The position numbers and the translations under genes are program-made. The notes beneath the pieces were generated by a model that saw nothing but the letters and a program-made list of their open reading frames with translations, did no database searches and was not told where the DNA came from. A DNA stretch of 63,280 bases from Flavobacteriales bacterium (GTDB lineage Bacteria > Bacteroidota > Bacteroidia > CAIKAF01): positions 1 to 63,280 of the forward strand of contig JANWWP010000029.1 in assembly GCA_025055575.1 (NCBI GenBank). The letters are read 5' to 3'. Below, in pieces: positions 59,538-63,280 of this stretch. Positions within the stretch are counted from its first letter, which is position 1. Each line of letters opens with the position of its first letter.

Positions 59538-61967
59538 GTGACGCCTAAATTCAGGATAAAAAAACCCATCGAGGACTGGTTTAGATCCCAGGATTGGCAG
59601 CCCGCTCCTTTTCAAAAGGATTGCTGGCGGCAGATTTTTAGGGGTACACATGGTCTTCTCAGCGCTTCCACGGGCAGCGGAAAGACTTATGCCGTATGGT
59701 TGGGTTTTGTGAACCGCTGGCTTTCTCAAGCTGACGGTCTTCAACGCAAGGGCCTGCGTTTGTTGTGGATCACGCCCCTGCGTGCGCTGGGTCAGGAAAT
59801 TCAAAAAGCCTTGCAAAGGCCTTTGATGGACCTGAAGTTGGACTGGAACGTGGGCCTTAGAACCGGCGATTCTGATGCGGCGGAGAAAAGGATGCTTTTC
59901 GTCCATCCTCCGAAGGTTTTAGTCACTACGCCGGAGAGCCTTCATGTGATTCTGTCCCGCCGGGGCTATGCGGAAATACTGGCATCATTGGATGGGGTGG
60001 TGGTGGATGAATGGCATGAATTGCAAGGGACCAAGCGCGGAGTGATGGTTCAATTGGCCCTGGCCTGGATCCAAAAAACCTGCGCCCCGCAGGCCATGAT
60101 TTGGGGTATTTCGGCGACGTTTGGAGATGTGGAAGGCGCGGCCCGGTCTCTCTTTGGAGGGCGAGCCCTGGAAGCGGTGCATGTGCAAGGGCCTTCCCAT
60201 AAGCCTTTGCATATTCATCCGGTGGTACCGGACCACATTGACGACCTTCCGCAAAGCGGACACATAGGCCTGAAACTGTTGGAAAAAACACTTCCAGTTA
60301 TCGAACAACCCGGAAGCACTTTAATTTTCACCAATACGCGCAGCCAGTCAGAAATTTGGTATCAAAGGTATTTGGAGGTGTGTCCGGACCTAGCCGGCCG
60401 CTTGGCCTTGCACCATGGCTCCCTGGAAGGTGATATCCGCCGTTGGGTGGAGAACCGTTTGAAGGACGGCCGGCTGAAGGCCGTAGTGTGTACCAGCAGT
60501 CTGGACCTGGGGGTGGATTTTTTGCCGGTGGAACGTGTCATTCAGGTAGGCAGCCCCAAAAGCGTGGCCCGGTTTATCCAAAGGGCGGGGCGTAGCGGCC
60601 ACGCCCCTGGACGTCCGGCGCACATTTGGTTTGTGCCCACACACAGTATGGAGCTGGTAGAAGCGGCCGCCTTGCGCCTAGCTGTTCATCGGAATATTGT
60701 GGAACCCCGGCCGGCTGCTTCGGCTTGTTTTGATGTTTTGATGCAATTCATGACCACCCTGGCCATTTCGGACGGTTTTGACGCGGAAATTTTATTCCAG
60801 GCGCTGCGGCAGACCGAAAGCTTCGAAGGCTTGAGCCGGTCGGATTTTCATAGAATTCTGGGGTTTGCCGCCATGGGAGGCAAAGCCTTGGCCGCCTATG
60901 CCGATTACCGTCGGTTGGAATATGACAGCGGCACCTACCGTGCAAAAGACAAACGCCTGGCCCTGCGCCACCGACTGAATATCGGAGTGATTCCATCCGA
61001 CGCCATGATGTGGGTAAAATTCAAAAACGGCAAAAGACTCGGACAGATAGAAGAATGGTTTGTGGGAAGACTCCAAGTGGGAGACGTGTTCTGGTTTGCC
61101 GGCCAAGCCCTTCGTTTGGTGCGCATACGCGAGGGAGAAGTCCACACGGAACCGGCTTCTGCTGACCAAGCGATCGTTCCCAGCTGGATGGGCGGGCGCC
61201 TGCCCTTATCATCCCATTTAGCTCAGCTTATCCTAGAAATGTTCCGGAGGGCCCGCACAGGCGATTTTTCCGAACCTGAACTGGAAAGTCTCAAACCCTT
61301 ATTGGCCATTCAGGCAGATCTGTCCGCCTTGCCAGAGAACGGCACGTATCTGATTGAACAATTCTCCACCCGCCTGGGGCATCATCTTCTTATTTATCCT
61401 TTCGAAGGTCGGGTGGCCCATGAAGCCATCGGCGCAATTCTGGCTCTCCGGATAGGCCGTTTGATGCCCGTCAAACTGTCCATTGCCATGAACGACTATG
61501 GCCTGGAAATTTGTTCGGATAAATGGTTGCCCTGGGAAGAGCTTTGTCAGGCCGGCCTTTTTTCCACTTCAGGTCTTCGGGAACATCTGCTTCAAAGTGT
61601 GAACGCTGTGGAACTGGCCCGGCGCAGATTTCGGGATATTGCCCGAATTGCTGGGCTGGTTTTTTCAGGTTATCCGGGCAGAGAGAAAAAAAGCCGACAC
61701 CTTCAGGCTTCATCAGGCCTCATTTTTGACGTTCTTTCTGAACACGATCCCCAAAATTTACTTCTGCGCCAGGCCTTCGACGAAGCCCTTACAGGCATAG
61801 AAGAAGCCAGAATTTACCGTTTTTTCCATGCCATCCGTACCCTGAAAAGAGTACATAAAAGCACGGATAGACCTACGCCCTTGTCGATTCCCATTATCAC
61901 AGATAGGCTCCGCAACAGTCTGAGCACACTTAGTTTTGAGGAGGAATTAATTGAACTTCTGAAATGA
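59538..61967 (+). CDS. DEXH-box DNA helicase, ligase-associated Lhr type
   Basis: An 809-residue superfamily 2 helicase. Walker A ASTGSGKT is at about 43-50, the DExH box DEWH at 157-160, then ISATFGD, STLIFTNTRSQSE and IQRAGRSGH. A winged-helix and Lhr-core C-terminal half (about 370-800) follows. It matches the helicase of the ligase-associated DNA repair module. The usual partners (ATP-dependent ligase, MBL exonuclease, phosphoesterase) are not adjacent. Start GTG 59538; the stop overlaps the next gene as ATGA. Confidence 0.88.
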   Translation: MTPKFRIKKPIEDWFRSQDWQPAPFQKDCWRQIFRGTHGLLSASTGSGKTYAVWLGFVNRWLSQADGLQRKGLRLLWITPLRALGQEIQKALQRPLMDLKLDWNVGLRTGDSDAAEKRMLFVHPPKVLVTTPESLHVILSRRGYAEILASLDGVVVDEWHELQGTKRGVMVQLALAWIQKTCAPQAMIWGISATFGDVEGAARSLFGGRALEAVHVQGPSHKPLHIHPVVPDHIDDLPQSGHIGLKLLEKTLPVIEQPGSTLIFTNTRSQSEIWYQRYLEVCPDLAGRLALHHGSLEGDIRRWVENRLKDGRLKAVVCTSSLDLGVDFLPVERVIQVGSPKSVARFIQRAGRSGHAPGRPAHIWFVPTHSMELVEAAALRLAVHRNIVEPRPAASACFDVLMQFMTTLAISDGFDAEILFQALRQTESFEGLSRSDFHRILGFAAMGGKALAAYADYRRLEYDSGTYRAKDKRLALRHRLNIGVIPSDAMMWVKFKNGKRLGQIEEWFVGRLQVGDVFWFAGQALRLVRIREGEVHTEPASADQAIVPSWMGGRLPLSSHLAQLILEMFRRARTGDFSEPELESLKPLLAIQADLSALPENGTYLIEQFSTRLGHHLLIYPFEGRVAHEAIGAILALRIGRLMPVKLSIAMNDYGLEICSDKWLPWEELCQAGLFSTSGLREHLLQSVNAVELARRRFRDIARIAGLVFSGYPGREKKSRHLQASSGLIFDVLSEHDPQNLLLRQAFDEALTGIEEARIYRFFHAIRTLKRVHKSTDRPTPLSIPIITDRLRNSLSTLSFEEELIELLK

Positions 61968-62326
61968 ACCCCGCCCGAAGCAATAGGAATCCAAGGCTCA
62001 ATTCCCAGGCTTTTTTTGAACGCGTCTGGGATGTGGTTCGGCTGGTGCCGCCGGGTCGGGTGACCACCTATGGCGCCATTGCGCGCTTTCTGGGTTCAGG
62101 CCGATCGGCCCGCATGGTGGGCTATGCTATGAATGCCAGCCACAGCCAGCCTGATGTGCCGGCACATAGAGTTGTAAACCGCAACGGCATGCTCAGCGGA
62201 AAACACCACTTTCCGGGTCAAAGCATGGAAGAACGATTAGAAGCCGAGGGCATCCGTGTGGAAAAAGACCATGTAAAGGACTTTCACAAACTCTTTTGGG
62301 ACCCGGCTGAGTGCCTGAAATTCTGA
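61964..62326 (+). CDS. Alkyltransferase-like protein (MGMT family, no acceptor Cys)
   Basis: A 120-residue protein of the O6-alkylguanine-DNA alkyltransferase fold. The DNA-binding helix GRVTTYGAIARFLG and the Arg finger region (SARMVGYAM) are present. The active-site PCHR reads PAHR (Ala67), so it cannot accept an alkyl group. Such ATL proteins bind alkylated guanine and flag it for excision repair. Its ATG overlaps the helicase stop, pointing to shared expression. Confidence 0.9.
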   Translation: MNPARSNRNPRLNSQAFFERVWDVVRLVPPGRVTTYGAIARFLGSGRSARMVGYAMNASHSQPDVPAHRVVNRNGMLSGKHHFPGQSMEERLEAEGIRVEKDHVKDFHKLFWDPAECLKF

Positions 62327-62335
62327 CGCATTCCA

Positions 62336-63280
62336 TCAGCGCACGAGCAACTTCTGAGTGGCGGCCCCACGTTCGGTGATTAAACGCAACAGGTAGGTGC
62401 CGGCACCTAAGTCAGAAACGTCCGTGTAATACCTATATAAACCCTGGGCAAAGTTTCCTTTATGGATCAGGCGCACCTGCCGGCCATTCAAGTCCAGGAG
62501 TTCCAGGATTCCGTGCATGGAAGCCAGCGCATGAACCGGAATGCAAACGAGGCCATCGGAGGGATTGGGGAATGCCGTTTGAGAAAAGACTTCTGGAATA
62601 GCCTCCGTGCCTGTGGATTTCATCACCTTAAAACGCCACCACCCGGAAGGCGCCGGCATAGGCCGCTTTTGTATTTTACCGCTTTGGGCCTCGGCCTGTA
62701 TGTAGTAGTACACGTATGTATCCCCCGGTTGGTCAGGAATGTAGCCTGTCCATATATGGTCCTGGGCGCTGGTGAGGGTCATAGGCACGGCCTGATACGG
62801 TTGGGTGGTATCGGTGCGCCAATATACAGTAGCCTGCTGAATACCGCTCCTATGGCGGATTTTGGCATTCACCTGGAAGGGGCCGGAGCCTTCATAGGCA
62901 TCCTCCAGACGTTTGTGCGAAATCCAGAGGGGATCCTTCACCCCTACGGCGTTGGTGATGCAATGGATTGCTCCGCCATTGCTAATGATATTGGCGCCCT
63001 GGTTGTCGCAGTCAATGAATTTAAGGGTATAACCAGGAAGTTGTTCACGGTAGATGCGGTGGGCCGTGGTATCATATTCCTGCCGGTAGCTGGGAATAAT
63101 AATAGCCCCGTTCACAAAAACGGCGTTGGTGTAAGTGCGGTAGGATGCGCCATTGCTGGGCCAGTTGCCAGAAGCGCTGGGTGGCATGGGGATGCGCACA
63201 ATCTTGTAGGGCGTTCCAAAAACGGTCTGATAATTATCCAAAATATAAGCTATGTTGGCCTCAATTTGTGGACCATCCGA
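62336..63280 (-). CDS. Agmatine deiminase / PPAD-like secreted protein with T9SS sorting domain, N-terminus beyond window
   Basis: The frame is open to the right edge, so the N-terminal part of the enzyme is missing. The visible part has YRTYTNAVFVNGAIIIP and the catalytic motif GGAIHCITN with the nucleophilic Cys at about residue 107 of this fragment, typical of the agmatine deiminase and peptidylarginine deiminase (PPAD) family. A beta-rich module (about 125-220) follows, then a C-terminal type IX sorting domain (AFPNPSDG to GTYLLRLI). It is thus probably a secreted deiminase. It is convergent with the ATL gene, nine bases away. Confidence 0.85.
   Translation of the reverse strand, partial: SDGPQIEANIAYILDNYQTVFGTPYKIVRIPMPPSASGNWPSNGASYRTYTNAVFVNGAIIIPSYRQEYDTTAHRIYREQLPGYTLKFIDCDNQGANIISNGGAIHCITNAVGVKDPLWISHKRLEDAYEGSGPFQVNAKIRHRSGIQQATVYWRTDTTQPYQAVPMTLTSAQDHIWTGYIPDQPGDTYVYYYIQAEAQSGKIQKRPMPAPSGWWRFKVMKSTGTEAIPEVFSQTAFPNPSDGLVCIPVHALASMHGILELLDLNGRQVRLIHKGNFAQGLYRYYTDVSDLGAGTYLLRLITERGAATQKLLVR

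Noticed and set aside
1-63280. Search for tRNA or rRNA genes, CRISPR arrays, insertion sequences or prophage genes
   Set aside because: No cloverleaf with a GTTCRA arm, no regularly spaced repeats and no transposase, integrase or phage proteins were recognised by eye; a tRNA missed by eye remains possible.

Overview
The window looks like a chromosomal segment of a Bacteroidota bacterium; I cannot place it below phylum. The evidence is a -7 promoter box TAnnTTTG upstream of many genes, no obvious Shine-Dalgarno sequences, C-terminal type IX secretion (T9SS) sorting domains on two secreted proteins, and families typical of the phylum (DUF4293, DUF3078, DUF4465, DUF1343/NamZ, GldI-like FKBP lipoproteins, the GH3 family, a divergent acyl-CoA reductase and ferredoxin pair). 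No rRNA, tRNA, insertion sequence, CRISPR array or prophage is visible. The only RNA gene found is a short SRP RNA.

Layout. 1-7.3 kb, minus strand: rnc (cut by the window edge), fabF, acpP, a GH3-family enzyme, a membrane protein that is the N-terminal part of an M23 peptidase, then a lipid module (LpxL-type acyltransferase, second ACP, second ketosynthase, DUF1571/LysM protein). 7.4-12.3 kb: DUF4293 protein, then on the minus strand tryptophan dioxygenase, UDP-GlcNAc epimerase and deacetylase, and ndk-trmH. 12.4-14.8 kb, plus: NrnA-type phosphoesterase and two FKBP isomerases. 15-22.4 kb, minus: thiolase and FadN-type beta-oxidation enzymes, then gatB, a small membrane protein and a split transketolase. 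22.5-30.1 kb, plus: small Cys-rich membrane protein, DUF3078 protein, purN, parE, a lone CoA-transferase A subunit, a UbiA-type DPPR synthase with a DprE1-like oxidase, and riboflavin synthase. 30.1-36.5 kb: gamma carbonic anhydrase (minus), then comF, free-Met-R-sulfoxide reductase, an Ig-like lipoprotein, Fe-ADH, a C26 amidotransferase and recA. 36.5-46.7 kb is mostly minus: MBL hydrolase, fatty acid hydroxylase, LolCE-type permease, PabA/TrpG, M61 peptidase and UbiB, with a NamZ-like enzyme and the SRP RNA on plus. 46.6-54.3 kb is mostly plus: sugar N-acyltransferase, rfbB, acyl-CoA reductase, lipA, comB, a thioredoxin-fold protein and glpK, with a ferredoxin on minus. 54.7-63.3 kb: a T9SS DUF4465 protein (minus), a phosphoesterase, an EEP-family enzyme, PhoH, a ligase-associated-type helicase overlapping an alkyltransferase-like protein, and a secreted PPAD/agmatine-deiminase-like protein cut by the right edge.

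How the genes work together. Most are housekeeping genes in short, tightly packed operons with ATGA, TTGA, GTGA or TAATG overlaps. The more unusual units are the UbiA/DprE1 pair, which suggests a polyprenyl-phosphate pentose (arabinofuranose donor) route; the dedicated KS-ACP-acyltransferase module; the helicase-ATL repair pair; and divergent promoters built on inverted repeats. Several enzymes lack their usual neighbouring partner: parE without parC, CoA transferase A without B, pabA without pabB, and tryptophan dioxygenase without later kynurenine genes.
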